A stretch of 64,000 nt of DNA from Rhyacichthys aspro (GCA_036850595.1 CM072152.1:6839640-6903639); one strand, 5' to 3'; shown: positions 40,901-55,900, counted from the first letter of the stretch. Program-made: numbers and translations. Notes: a model not told the origin generated them from the sequence alone.

Positions 40901-43900
40901 CTCCTCCACTCCATTTAAAAGCTTCTTTGACATAGGGGAAATAAAAATATTGCAGGTCAAATTGTTTCAAAATTCACACATATCACATTTTTCTGAATAT
41001 GTGCAGCCCTACAACTAGAACAAACTGGTAATTTTTTCACAGTATAGTAGCTACAGACAACCGTAACTGCAACATGCCCTTATGACTTATTGTGTTGTCT
41101 AAAATAAACCACAGCTTAGTTTAACTCAGCCCTTCCTCTAACCATTACCGAAAACAGTACTGCAACAAAAGCAATAACAGTGACACTTGAGTTTACAGTG
41201 GAGAGTGTGGAAAACCCCGATGCTTCAAAATGGAGCCTTTATTTGTATGACAAGTTGGGCCAGTGACCAAACATATGCCATTATTATGCCTTGTGATGCG
41301 GCGCGCTGGTGTGCAATGATAGAAATCAGCTAAGTGTGCAGTGGGCGCAGTGGGAGCAGGCGGTCTCATAGCCAAACAAGCAGGCTGCTGTGGGCTGAGC
41401 TGAAGGATTAGCCCGTCTCTTGTGCTGCTGTCTTAATCTGGCCTCGCGCACGGGGCCAGGCGCCTTCAGGGGATTTTCGAGTGGACAAGTCAGCAATATG
41501 CTTCAATGAGGCTTCTCTAACACTGAGCCACATTACAGTGAGTCACGGCCGGAGCATCGCCGCTGCCTCTGCTCACTCGTCTGCGGTGATAATGAGGACA
41601 AATCAGCTTCTGTGTAGCTGCCTTTCTAGCTTCAAAGACAAATTTTCACACCAGTTTTTCAAGCATTAAGGGACAGGCCGTTCTACTGTGACCGTATTAA
41701 ACATTGAGGCTGTTAGTAAAAAATAGGTGCAGCTAACTTCGTGTCATGTTTTGCTCTTCTTGATCTTTGACCTTATTCTCCCATGGGTCCCGAGTTAGAA
41801 ATAATTGCATTAGAAATATTTTTTTAAATAAAAGATCAATTTTGATGCAAAGAAAGGCATATATTACAAGCAGCCAACAGTCCTCTGAAACAATCCAGCA
41901 CGTAACATCAGGATGTAAGATGCTTGCAGGCACAGTATACAGTACATGAAGTGTACATGGAGCGTCATAACTAAGTGTGCATGCTTTACAAAGTCAGCCG
42001 ACTGCACAGAGTATGGACTGGATGTCCCAGGTCAAAAAGACTTACAGGTAAAGACACATAAAGAGGTGATGGCCAACCCACAGGACACAGTGGTGGTGGA
42101 AAAGCAGCAGAAGGAGGCCTTAGTGATAGATGTGGCAACCCCCAGTGATGAAGGGATGTGAGAAGCTTGGGAAATACCAAGGAGCTACAGAAGACAAGGA
42201 AGGTGAAGGCAAGAGTGGTGCCATTTGTATTCTTAGGGTAGTGACCCCAAAACTGGGAGACATGCTCCAAGAGATCCCAGGAACAATATCTGAGAAAAGT
42301 GCATTCCCAGGAAACTCTAAAACATATGTGAACATTACAGTATAAACAAAAATGTAATAATCAATTCAATGTTTGTCCCACTTTGGAACCAGTGCGACTT
42401 TTACTCTCCATAAACTCAACAAGGCAACAAAAAATCTTCTTGCTCCCTACACTCTCTATTCTTCCACTCCTCTTATCTGTCAACGAGGCTGTTATTTTGG
42501 TACATGATTAATAGTAATGTCTCAAAATAAGCAACACACTTCTCAAGAAAAAATCCAACTTAATAAATATTTACTTAAAAACATGTTTCATACTGAGCAG
42601 GTGCAGTTACTGTAGCAAATTATTTATCACAAATATTGAGTGATACGCTGTAGGAGCTAACACAGAGACAAACATCTGCACTTAATGGTTATATCTTTGA
42701 ATGGACGGAGGAGGCTGGACCTGGAAGGACCAGCATTGTCCAGCCCAGGAATTACATGTATGACCCTCGCGCTGTGAGGCTAACCACTGGGCCACAGTAC
42801 ATACCTCCAAAGTTATTTAAAAAGGAAAACAGCACAGTAAGACAAACTCTCTTCAAAGCCTCTGTCGTATCTGCTGATAGAAGCAGATCAAAAGATGTCT
42901 GAGGTAATTACGAGGCTGACAGACAGATAACGCATTCATTTCTAAAAAACAGAACAGGCTGCGGCATCTGTTCTGAACTCACAGGAGAACCTAAACACCA
43001 GATAAATGGGAAGTTACATTGACATTCTTTTCAAAGCACTTGATTGATGTAAACAACATAATGGAGATAATAAGACTTATTCTAAGCTCCCACTTTCAGC
43101 GCAAGTGGTACAAAAGCGATGGAAATGCACTTAGGAGTGGCCTGTTTTTATTTGCAGCTTGAAAGAGATGAATAAATAATACTGAACTATAATGTGTATT
43201 TTATACTGTGCTTATCAACTTAGGCAGTGAGCAGCACTAACAGCTTCATGGCAAGCACTTTAATCAAATTTAATCAAAAGCAACAGCCTGAATATGAATT
43301 TACTGACAGAGTGAGGCAGCTTCCTGATGCTAAGGATGAAGATGGCTGCTATTAGAAAAAAATGAAGCTTAACTGCATGTGTTTTGATGCACACTGTGTG
43401 ACTTTGTCACCTGTCTGCCAGTATCGGGTTTCTTTTTAAAAATACATTTTCACTGTCTATATTTTTATTATAGCAGTCTTTTTAGTCGAGTCTAGAAAAA
43501 TAAAAATACCATTGGTACCATTATTCCGCATTTTGTGAATTGTGCTATATTAGCCACATTTTCAGTGCATTTACAGTACATTATGGTTATGCTGCATTTT
43601 AAAGCAGCATAACCATAATGCTATCTAAAAGGTGCAACTGACACATTTTGTAATCAGCGCCTCATTAGGCAGTCATTGTATTTACAGGTAGCAGATTTTC
43701 ACCAATTATTATATTTATGTAAATGAGCTTTATGTGACAATAGAGTACCATGTATAATAAAAGCTGAATAAATATGAAACTATTGAAAATGTGGTGTTAG
43801 ATATTGAAGTAAAAGTTTTGCATTCAAGCTGTCTTTTTTTTCATAATATCTTTTATTACATAATAAAATACACATTTTATTACAAACTCAAGTAACATCA

Positions 43901-46900
43901 TGTGGCAGTTCTACATAACCTGATGTTAAACGCGGCCTTTAGAGAGTTATAAATCATAATGAAATCATTGTGATTCATTTCCATATTTTTAATCCTTTGC
44001 TGCTGTTGACATTGACTCTTTTTCTCCAGGATCACGAGGATCAGACTTACTCCACTCTGAAGTCTAAAAACACTAGTGCCCTGGTGTCGGGCCTGAAGCC
44101 GGGCACTAAGTACATCTTCCAAGTCCGAGCTCGGACTTCTGCCGGCTGTGGACGCTTCAGCCAGAACATAGAGATCCAGACCGGGAAAGCAGGTGAGACA
44201 CTGTCACTAAACGCCCTCAGAAAGACTTAATAAGGGTAAGATGTGAGCAGTTTTCAATCTGAATGACCTTTGACTCCTCAATACTACAAAATAAAATTCT
44301 AGTTATGTGATGTTGATGATAGGATATTACCACTATACACAGTGCAAACAGTTCACTGAGGAAATGAAGAAAGTGGGCCCATACATTTATAGACTTCTGG
44401 TCGAAAACTTTGATGTGAAATTTGGTTTGAAGTGAGATCAATTAAAAAGGTTTATGGTGTCTTTTTTGTATCTGAATCCAAAAAAAAAAAAAAAAAACAC
44501 TGCTGGAACACAGACACTCTGGAGATGACTCAGAGGAACTGTGGCTGTATAAAAGCAATCTATTGTGCCTGGAAAAAACAAGCATGTGAATATCTTTTTG
44601 TAATGTAAACATTTTTTAACAGTATTTTACTGTGAAGCAGGCATTATTTTGGGTATTATAGCACAATTCATTGCAGTATTCTTCCACACAGACAACCAAA
44701 GCCAGTGATCCCTTCGCTAACCAGTTGTTCCAGAAGAATACTAACATGGAGCACACTGTAGAACCCAGAATAACAGTCACCTCCTACTGACGTGATGCAC
44801 CGTAAAAGGCTCCATGTAGCTTGCTTCTATTTGTTCAGTTCTATGTATAACTACGACAAACAACCTCACTTCAAAACTCCTTGATATCACTTTAAGATTT
44901 TCTTCAGTTAAAAAGGTGTAGGGCCAGGAAGCTTTTTAAAGCCCGGCTTCTCTGCACAGCGTGGATCTGCAGGAAAAAGGCCCAGTGTCAGTAAAGGCCA
45001 GTGCGCCTCAGTCCATCTGTGATCCATTGATCTGATTTTTGTTAGAGGGTCACCCCTGTCAGCAAAACCCAGCCCTTGTCAAACAGCCGTGCACAGTTCT
45101 GGGCTGCGTTCCACTATTTATGATACACCTGAGGCAAATGCAGCACACAAAGTGCGACGCTGTGTAAAGAAAACTCTTATTAGAATATTTTTCTTGCCTA
45201 ATAGGGGCTTTGGCAGATAAGCGGCTCTAGGTCTGCAGTGCTCACCTCCCGCCTGCTCGCCGTCCCACCGCTGTTTCCCTGACTAATAGTCTGCCTTCGT
45301 TCTGCTGCTCACCAGACCCCGAAGCCCCCTCCTCCTTCTCATTCTGATTCATTTTCCACTCCCAAAACAAGAGCGCTGTACACAACTCCCCTGCCCGCAC
45401 GCTGACTAATCAATATGTCCACAAGTTTAGAAAAAAAACACAGTGTGCTGCCCTCTAAAGGAGACCCCTCAGGCTTTGGGCTTCAAGTTATAGTTAATAT
45501 TTATGTGGGGGCAGGAGTAAGTGGTCACCCAGGTGTGTCCAATATTTCATCCTCTTTATATATTGCATTTAAGTTTTGCATAAATACGTAGTGGGACCAT
45601 AAGTGTTTTTCACTCCGGGGACAAAGCACAGCAGCAGATGTTGGCAATTTGATTCAAAAGAGGATGCGCTGTGCTGTTCCCTGTGCATTTGTGCCATTAA
45701 ACATTTGGAAAACAAAAACACACCTGGTACACTGCATTGTTAAATAATGATAATCTTATCTATTTTTAGAGCCCTTTTTAATAACACATACTTAATTGCT
45801 TAAGAATATAGACCACAGAAAAGTGCATACATTTACCACTAGAGCCACCAGGGAGTCATTTTGACCTCCTTTGTTTTCATTAATTCATGTAACTTTTTTC
45901 AAATTATACTATATATACAGTATAACCATTTGTAAAATGTGTCGATTGATAACCCAGTGTATTTTGATCTTTCTGGAATTAGCTATTGGTGTGTTAGTAG
46001 CCTAAACCATGACATCCCTATATTATCCTTAATGGACAACAGATTGATTGATTTAGATAAACTACATTTACAAATGCTGCCATAGTTGTGGCGAGTGGTA
46101 TAAATGACCCTCTGGTCATGAGTGTTGAAATTAGTTGTACAATCAAAGATTCCTGCGACAAATACCTGAACTATTATGAATATCTGTTATGTGTAGTCTT
46201 AACCACAGATTATACACACCCCTTTCTTCTGAATCTATAAGAATTTGTATGTTATTTCTCCTTAATGCTCAAAAACATTGCTTCAATAAAAATAATAATA
46301 ATAATTTATTTTTTTTTAAATCATAAGAAAAATCATATTTCATAATTGTAGTCTCATCAAACATTGAACAGAGTGAGACCTTTAAGATCAAAGCAACATT
46401 TATCACAGTTAAAGGTTAAATTATTTCTTACATGTACGTATATGTTCTGACTGTAGTTTGACTTGACCTTAAAGTCAGGAATTACCTTACAGAACAAAAT
46501 ACTGCATGAAAGGCGTATTACAACATACCTTAGCATTCTGGTTTATTATGTTTAAGTATTTTAGAGATAGGTACAAAGTCTAAGTGTGTGTACTGTATAT
46601 CCATAGCTCTTTCAGACTGTCTGATCTAAGTCATATCACTCTGAAGTACATTACACTTTACCTGTTCTCTGTCTTAGTTGATGTGTGTTATGTATACCCT
46701 GTGTTGTGTGTCCCTAGTTCCCCTGCGCTACAACACAATGACCATCATCTGGATCTGCATGGCCCTGGTGTCGGGCCTGGTGGCCTTCCTCGCCATCATC
46801 ATCTGCAGGAAACGGCAAGGCTACACTTTACCACACTACCCATCGCTGCTGTGTGTGGAACACTTTCTTATGCTACTTTACCTTAACTCTGTGTCATGTC

Positions 46901-49900
46901 TTTGTTATCAAACTGCTGTTAGCGTAGTGTTAGCTCCAGGCAACAAGAGGCTAAGGCTATAATAGGAAACTATGGAACCTGGGAGGATTCAATATAAGCC
47001 ACTGACTAAATCAGTGTGTTTATTTTGTAAATTAATTTGCTGGTATATTCAAAGAAGTAATAAAAAACTATAAGATTTGCAAGATATTTAGCAATACCTC
47101 ATGGTTTAGGAGTTTTGTCATTTAACAGAAGGCAGGTTGGGGTGGTGGATTGGACATAAACCTAGGATTTTTCCCACTGAAAACCCAAGCTTGTCTTAAT
47201 AAACTTGTTTACAAAGTGCTTAACAACAAAAACTAAATTCACAAAAAAACACTCTCTTTTGTTCTCTACCCACTCACTGACAGCATAAATATAGTTGCCA
47301 TTTGCCGATATCTTAGGATTTGCATCTTTTCACTGAAAATGTAATGTGATCTGCTAAATTTCTGTTGTCACAATGCACATGCAACTTATCTTGTTGACAA
47401 ATTGTAAAAAAAAAAGTTCATTAAATGTGAGATATGTTAATAAAATATCACAAACATAAACACAGGACATTAAACAAATATTAAACAACTATGACAAATA
47501 TTACATGTCCTTTTGACACATGTCTTAAAGTAGACTGAAGGATAATCTTGCCATAAGAAGGACAAATTCTGAGCGCTGATACTTCTCTGATCCTGCTGGG
47601 TCCTCCCTGTCTTTTTTAGTTCATTTACTAACTGCTCATAGTGCGTTTAATTATGTTGATTCATGTCCAGGAGTTTCTGAGCCAAACGCTCTCTTTAGCC
47701 CATCAGCCCCTCCCCCTTTTCTTTTGATCTCTCACACTTACATCTCAGAAACACTGCAGAAGACTTAATTCTGTGCATAGAATTAATCCCTACTTCAATG
47801 CATATTAGGTATCTCATTTACATTATGTTTGAGGGGAAAATGAAGTTAAGGATTAAAGATGTTATCCAAAAGTCGCGTTGTCATGACTACAAAGCTAAGT
47901 GTATTAACTGCTACAAAGAAGAAAGTAAAAAGGACTGATGATACTTTATATAGTGAAATTAATTTTATTTCCTGAAATATAGAAAGATTCATAATAAAAC
48001 ATTGTAATAAAGAGCATGTCCATTTTTGTATACAGTTACAGTAATGGTACTGAAAGCCTGAAGAGAATTGGCTCTCAGTCTGACAAATATAAAACTATTA
48101 ATATTTCTAAATATAATATATATACTGCAAATTAAAGTTGACGCAATACTCCAGATGATATTAGATTCATCACAAAAAATCAAACACAGACAGATGGCCA
48201 CTAGCACTGATAGATGCGTCATGACAACATCAATTCCCTCACTACACACTACTAATAGTGCTAATGCATTTAGCATTTTATATTGGTTGAAAGATTTATC
48301 TCGGAAACGTGACTAAAAAAACAAAACAAAACTGTTTCTCTCTCACTCCAAAACTGGGCCTTCTTTGGAGTCGCCATAGTGACCTTTTGACCCCACTCAG
48401 GGTATGCGTCTAATGTTTGCAGGATGTTTACATGCTGCAAAAATGCAACAATCATCAGCAAATATTCTTTCCTCTGAAAATGTCTTATTCAGAGTATTCA
48501 ATACTGAAGTATTTCTAGGCTATGATTTTGAAGAAAAAATATCTTTTATAGCCATTTTGTGAGGAATAAAACACTTAAATTATATTTAATACAATACAAC
48601 ATAAAAACTCAAATATGAACTTCAGTCAGTGGGTCTCTAGTGGGAAGGTCCTATGTTTATTAAAATCAGCCCCGGTTCATTTCAGTGTTTACCACATTTG
48701 TGAAATACTACTAGTGTAACAAATGGAGCATTTTATTTGCGATATATGTAGGACAATGATTCATTTTTGTTCAACTGTTAACAAATTTTTCAGTTGCACT
48801 TTTTTCATGTATCACCATTCACGTTTAATTTAGGAACTGCACTGTTGAAAATTTTTAAATTAATACATACCTTTTTATAGGTGCCAACCTTGTTGTGCCA
48901 GTGTTATGAGCCACAAATATACATCAATCAACCAACCAATCAATATTTGTATACAATTTAGATGTCTACACTGAAAAAAAATAAGTAGCTAGACCAATTT
49001 CTATACACTGGAGAAATATGTTTGTTCAGTTAACTCACTTCCTCTAAGATAATCATATACATACATTTAAATTCTAAAAAGCATTTAAATCCAACTAATT
49101 CTTTGTAAGTAAAGTTTATAAAGGTATTTCCTTTAAAAGTGTTAAGGATCAAGACCTTACATAAACTTGAGTCATTTCTGGATCAGAGTCCATGAGTAAC
49201 ATTCACAGGGACCTACCTTCTGTTTATGCCAAACACATCAGCGTCACTGTCTGTGAGCAGTGGTTCTTTGCTACAGATTGGTACGTGCTGTTCTCACAGA
49301 GTCAGATTCCGAATACTTAAGCACAGTTTATGTCAATGCAGTGATTGTAGACTTTGCCTTTATTTTTATTTTCCTCATTTTAACATGACGTCAACAGAAA
49401 TGAGGGAGAGGCTGTGCCTCTGCAAATGTTAATTGTACACATAAAGTTTCATAGAGTCTTCATAGAAAAGGCAAGATAATTAATTTTTACAACTGACACC
49501 ACCTTAACACATCACAAATATCTAATCAATAATTGCTTTTTACTCATAGCTTTGACATCATTAAACAAACAGTATGGTTGCATGCTCACTGTCCGTTCAA
49601 TGGAGCACGATGGGAGTGAGTGCAATGACAATCAGAGCTCTTTAGTAGAACAACTGAAGGCTATGTGTGTTACTGTTTACCTGTGATAAGGTGCAGCATA
49701 GGATTTGTTGTAGGAATCTGAAGTGAAACTCACATGTATTATTTATTTTTGAAATAATGTATTTATAAATATATTTAACTAATTTTGTTACATTGAAAAC
49801 ATCATCTTAAAGAAACTGAGTAAAATTCAGCAATTATTTTTTTGTCAGTTTACACTACCTTCATGTCTTAAGACAACTGCATGGTGTATCCATTGTATTC

Positions 49901-52900
49901 AAACAATAAAATGATACTCAATTTGAACACTAATTAAGGCACTAAGGTTTACTAATAAACAAGAGCAAATGACTCCAGTAAGAATAGATTTCCTTCATCT
50001 TTGTTGCCCTTGTTTAAAGCCTCATTACCAGAGTCGATGATGACTGGTTGTTCTTTTTAATAATCAAGAGTTATTATGTGATGAATTGCCAGAGCTTGGT
50101 TAATAATTCATTTTACAAAACATTGATTAATGCATTAAGTCTGATGCCATGTGGAGAAGAGTTTGATAGTAAAAATGTGTTCTGTGTTGTCCTGTATTCA
50201 TCTCGCTGTATGTTTGTTTGTCTGTGTGTGTGTTCATATATGGGTATGTGTGTGTGCGTGCATATTTATGTGTGTTTGTACAGACATTGTGGCTACAGCA
50301 AAGCCTTCCAGGACTCGGACGAGGAGAAGATGCATTACCAGAACGGTCACGGTATGTTTGGCCCACTCCTCTGTTATGACCATAATAGATGAGATCACAT
50401 TTCTTTTTATCCCCATGTAATATAGTTCATCCTCAGAGCAAACAATTTTCATCACGCTCAGAGTGATTACAGCACGCAGGCCTTGTTCTGCATCCATGTG
50501 CGGAGCTGAAAATTGCTTGGTCTACTATCATCTGTAAAGGACGAATAGACAATGAAATCATTTTACTTTTGGTAAATGCGAAATCTAGTTCTTAAAAATA
50601 TAGAGACACCTTTTAAATAACTACACGCTAACATTATTATAGATAAAAAGTATAGATAAAAACAATGAATTGTTAATGATGAGCCAATGTTAATAGTGTG
50701 TAGTTATTAAAAACCATTTGAGTGCATGTACAAAAATCTTCTGGTATTCAGGCATCATTTTGGCTATAACTGGCACTTGGACATATTTTAATAACATATT
50801 GTGCCTCCATTTTGCTGAAAAATAATGTTTAATATAATTCTACAACTAGACCATTTGTTGTCATAGTCCGAAGTAGAATTAGATAAAATTAAACATAAGA
50901 TGGAAATATGGGGCTATGTTTACACTCATTCATTTTAAAATTGCACTGTATAATAATCTCTTTGCACATAAGTGTTTTAAAAATTATAACATTACATTTT
51001 AATATGGCTAATGCTGTATTTATGTGCTCCTTGAATTGTCCTTGTTAAGTTATTTTTCCTTAATAAGTGTGCTTTGAAATTGCAGTCGCAATGTTAAGAT
51101 TGCTGCTCACAAACTGTTCTCTAGACTAGTAAAAAGACTGAGTAAGTCTGAGTTTGCAGTTGTGTTAATACATGCAGCCCCAACATAAAGCCTGCGTAAA
51201 GTCTGGAGGATAGTGCATGTGTGGAGGAGTATGTGTATTTGGACATGAACAAAAGGAACCCAGGAACGCAGTGTGTCGCATAATCTAGAATGGCCGTAAG
51301 AATACCGCCGTTTTCTCTATTATAAGCACAAAAATGAGAAAGTGACAAGGCAAACAAGTCTGTGTCATGATTTTCAAAGATCTCAGTTTGGTCCACAACA
51401 CTACAACACAACCCTGGATTATTGTAACTTAAACTGGGTCCACTAGGAGTACGGATGCAATAAAATGCATCATCAAACACTATGCATTTTAAAATAAAAA
51501 CTTTTCGTCAGGACATGACCTAAGTTACTCAGCAGTATAATTCAAACTTTCTGAATGGAACATGAACCACCATAGTCAGCAGATGGGTTTCCTAACTCAT
51601 AAACTGGGAGCATATCCGAGGAGCACATGAATGCAGGGTCACTCTCTGTGTGCTGTTTATTTGGTCTTGTTCTCATCAGGTCTGTCTGCACACATCGCCG
51701 ACAGGGCTCAGATGTGAGGCGCTCTCATTCTCTGCTGTGTGACCAAATGCTAATGTTGTTTATCTTAGTGTCATTCCCCGACGCGAGGTTCTATATCGAC
51801 CCGCACACCTACGAAGACCCCTGCCAGGCGGTACATGAGTTCGCCCGAGAAATTGAAGCTTCCCGGATCAAAATAGAGAAAATCATTGGCTCAGGTAAAA
51901 CCATAAACTGGTGTACACCCACTACCACACACACACACTGTGAGAGTCATTGGCTGAGCTCACATTAAATGATTGGCCGGTGTAAAGGCTGTGGTGCGCA
52001 GCAGAGAGGAAGATGGCAGAGTGGAATCAGAGCGTTCCGTCGGGCTGTCAGTCAGAGTCAGACTCGCTCAGACAAATGGAGAATACTAACACTGTGGCAC
52101 CAGAATGCACCACACCAAGGTCTATAGCAGGCATATCATGTTTCTGAAACAGTGAGTCATGGCCTAAGCGTGAGTTACTGGAAATATGTTGCTCCACATA
52201 AGAACTATAGAAGGGATATACTGAATTGTTAATGACAAATATTTGTCATCAACCAAGATAGAAATAATGGAGAGCAGTAACTCCAGTAGATTAAATAAAA
52301 TCAACCACTAACAACAAACCTCACCCACGAGCTAACAAACGTCCTTATGGCTACTGTAGACTCAAACACAGCTCACCTACTGCTCTCGTTTGTTGTTTGG
52401 TTAGGAGGTCTGATAGGTAAATACAGGTAACAGTGCCTTTTTGTAATATCAACTCCTAGATGTTCTTCAAAGAAATGCAATTGATGATGGAAGAATTCTG
52501 GACTATGCACTGTGGAGCTGCAAAGTACAAAAGTATAAGACCATAATTAATTAGTAAATTTGGATTACATGCTTTGGGTCAACAAGAGCCCACAGCAACA
52601 TCTAAAGAACTGCAGGCCTCATTTGTCTTGGTTACAGTCAGAGTTCATGACTCAACCATAAGAAAGAGACGGAGCAAAAATGTCATCCATGGCAGGGTTC
52701 CAAGACAAAAACCACTACTGACCAAGAAGAACATAAAGGCTCGTCTCACTTTTGCCAAAAATCATCTTAATGAAGACTTTGGGGAAAAGATTCTGTGGAC
52801 TGATGAGCAAAATCTTAAGCTGAAGCTCACTTGGGTTCTGCAGCAGGAGAATGATACAAAACATGCTCAAAAACCCTCCAATGTGGCTGAATTAAAACAA

Positions 52901-55900
52901 TTCTGCAAAGAATAGTGGGCCTATATTCCTCCACAGTGATGTGGAAGACTCATTGCCAGTTATCACAAACATTTGATTGCAGTTGTTGCTGCTGAGGCTG
53001 GGAGTCAACCAGTTACTGGGTTTAGGTCTATCTTTTCACATAGGGCTGGGTAGGTTTGTATAGCTTTTTCCCCTTAATAAATAAGATCATCACTTAAAAA
53101 TTGCATTTTGTGTTTACTTGGGTTATCTTTGTCTAATATTAAAGAAATTATATGATGATCTGAAAAACTAAAGTGTGACAAATGTGCAAAAAAATAAGAA
53201 ATCAGGAAGGAGGCAATTACTTTTTCATGGCACTGTACATGTCTTTGCATTGTTTATACTTTAAAAGAGGGACAAGCTTCAAAGCAAAAAAAAAAAAAAA
53301 AGCTCCCTTGATAATGTAGTGCAAGAAGCTGTTTATATTGCTATAATTTACACTGCTTAAATGACTTGCATTTAAGTGAGGACTGTATTCTCCCTCCACA
53401 TTTATCTATTGTGTGTGGTATTGAGCATTTTAACAAGCAATTACCTGAAATAACTTCAAGTTATTTATTTATTATCAAGTGTTATTAATTATTATTATTA
53501 ATTATGGTAATATGACTGATGTGTTCTGCTTTTGAATGAGGAGTCATGTATTTAAAAGTGAGGCTGCAGAATGGGTGAAGAGCCCAAAGCAAATTTCCCA
53601 TAATTTATCTTGATATTTATCTTGATCAAGAGCACTCTTGTGCAAGTGAAAATGAGGTTCACAGCGCCCCCAATGGCCTGTTAAACATATTACATTGTTT
53701 TCTTTTTTGCAGTTATGTTTTCAGAGTTGTTATTTGAATACGGTACAGGGCAGAATTTGTGTTTAGGAGTTGTTTAAAAAGAACCAAAGAAACACATTTT
53801 AAACAAAAGCTCAAAATGCTATCAATCACTGGTCACTTGTGGTCCTTGTATTACTTAAGTTTGTGAAACCACCCTTACCTTCTACTGTCTATGTGCCATA
53901 TACAGACTAGAAATGAATAAGACAAATAACAGCGGTAATGCCTCAAGTTTCCAAAGCCACAGATAAGAATTAATGAGAAAGAGGATGATCGATGATGAGC
54001 CGAGTTTGCACATAGATGTGGACTCACAGCCAATAAATGGATTTGTTTCTCTTATCTAACCTCACAAATTAACTTTAGACACACTCTCATTTACAGCCTT
54101 GGCTTAAGAGAGAATGTGCGGGGGTGCTAAGTGTGTTAGCGGAGTTACACTACACTGGAGAATTGCTTTTCTTCTTAATGTCGAACTGTTGGTTTCTGTG
54201 CTGTGTTCAGGGGAGTTCGGAGAGGTGTGTTACGGACGGATGAGGCTCCCTGGAAAAAGAGACATCCCAGTGGCCCTGAAGACGCTAAAGGCGGGGTACA
54301 CTGAGAAGCAGAAGAGGGACTTCCTGGCTGAGGCGTCCATCATGGCCCAGTTTGACCACCCCAATGTTATCCGCCTCGAAGGAGTGGTCACGCAGAGTAT
54401 GCACAATTTAATAATATGATTCAGGACTAAACGCAAGAAGGTTTTTGTTTCTGACACATTCAAGCGGTTTACACAAACCCCACATTGGTACATTCAATTC
54501 AGATAGACGGACATGTAGTTTTGGGTAGTCAGGGGAATATTTAATAGAAGTGTTTGGACATGGTACACACTTTTGAAGCTAAATATGTATACTTTTGACC
54601 TCTTTGTACTCACACAAACACTGTTACAGCTATTCCTTGTTCTGAATGCATCTATACACATGCAGGTTTATAGGAGGTTGCTTTACTTAATACATTCATT
54701 GAATCATTGAGGTGTTTTGTGTGTTTGCAGGTAAACCAGTGATGATCATTACAGAGTACATGGAGAACGGCTCACTCGACTCCTTCCTCAGGGTAATCCA
54801 ATCAACAAACACAACCCTTGTTTTTACTTAGTTATTTACTACTACTACTTCTCCTCCAGAACACAATAGAATCAGTTAATTAGATTTGTGTTTTTTGCCT
54901 CAAAGCTTGCACAACTGGACTGAAGAGATATCTGTAAATGTCTCTAGATAATATATTGGAATTGACTTTTAAATATAGCAGTTTTCTGTTTAAGCAGCCC
55001 CTGATGATATGGATGTTGAGTAATGACATTGCGATGACCATAAATTTGTGATATATTGCAAAGCCCTAGTTGTATTTGGCTCTTTTCCACATGCTATTGT
55101 CTTTGTGCATCCATGTTTATCACTAGCCCACCTCAGAGCCTTTTGCCCTGGACACACACACACTGCACTCTTTTCTTAATGGCCAAATCATGGATCAGTG
55201 ATGTTCTGTTCAGAGCTTGAGTCATTTGTGATGTCACAAAATCCTGGTGCAACTCCATTGAGCCATTTTTGAAGCTAAGGTAAATAACGTCTTTTTTAGT
55301 AAAGGATCAGTCAAGATTAACTTCTGCCTTTGGGATTTGGTAGACCTTTTATATGAACAAAACGGATCCGAATGAATAAAGCAAACAGAAAAAGCATTAG
55401 GTGACCTTTAACTCAAAGTAAAATGAACAACCCTGGTGCAACAAGAGAGTTAAAAAGGCCATGAAACTTTTCTATTTCAAGTTAATCTGAAGTTAGAATT
55501 GTATTACATGGACAATGTCAAACTACAATATTTGCTTCTATGAAAACGCTGTGGATTATTACCTAAAAGCAAATCCCTGTCATATTTCATTCTCTTATCT
55601 CTCATGTGCTCTGTATCTTGATTAAAATCTTCGTTCTTATCTCTCGTCCTATATTCTGTCTATTGCAACAAATCTGTTTGATCTTCTCTTTGCTTCTGGT
55701 GCTGACAGCGTCATGACGGCCAGTTCACAGTGATCCAGCTGGTGGGGCTGCTGCGGGGCATCGCTGCTGGGATGACCTACCTCTCAGACCTGGGCTACAT
55801 CCACAGAGACCTGGCCGCTCGGAACATCCTGGTCAACAGTAACCTGGTGTGTAAGGTGTCGGACTTCGGCCTGTCCCGGGTCCTGGAGGACGACCCCGAT

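Larger units (their letters stand above)
39985..44029. other. Intron (4.0 kb)
   Basis: Phase-0 GT-AG intron. It contains a poly(A)-TA run (40429-40463), a hAT-like end fragment near 40985-41013, a non-LTR retrotransposon relic (41858-42345), a SINE fragment (42695-42801), a 17-bp hairpin (43579-43620) and two GC-richer blocks (40130-40330 and 41380-41660). Confidence 0.85.

Noticed and set aside
43579..43620. microRNA precursor
   Set aside because: Arms of only 17 bp are too short for a canonical precursor and there is no extended pairing outside them.
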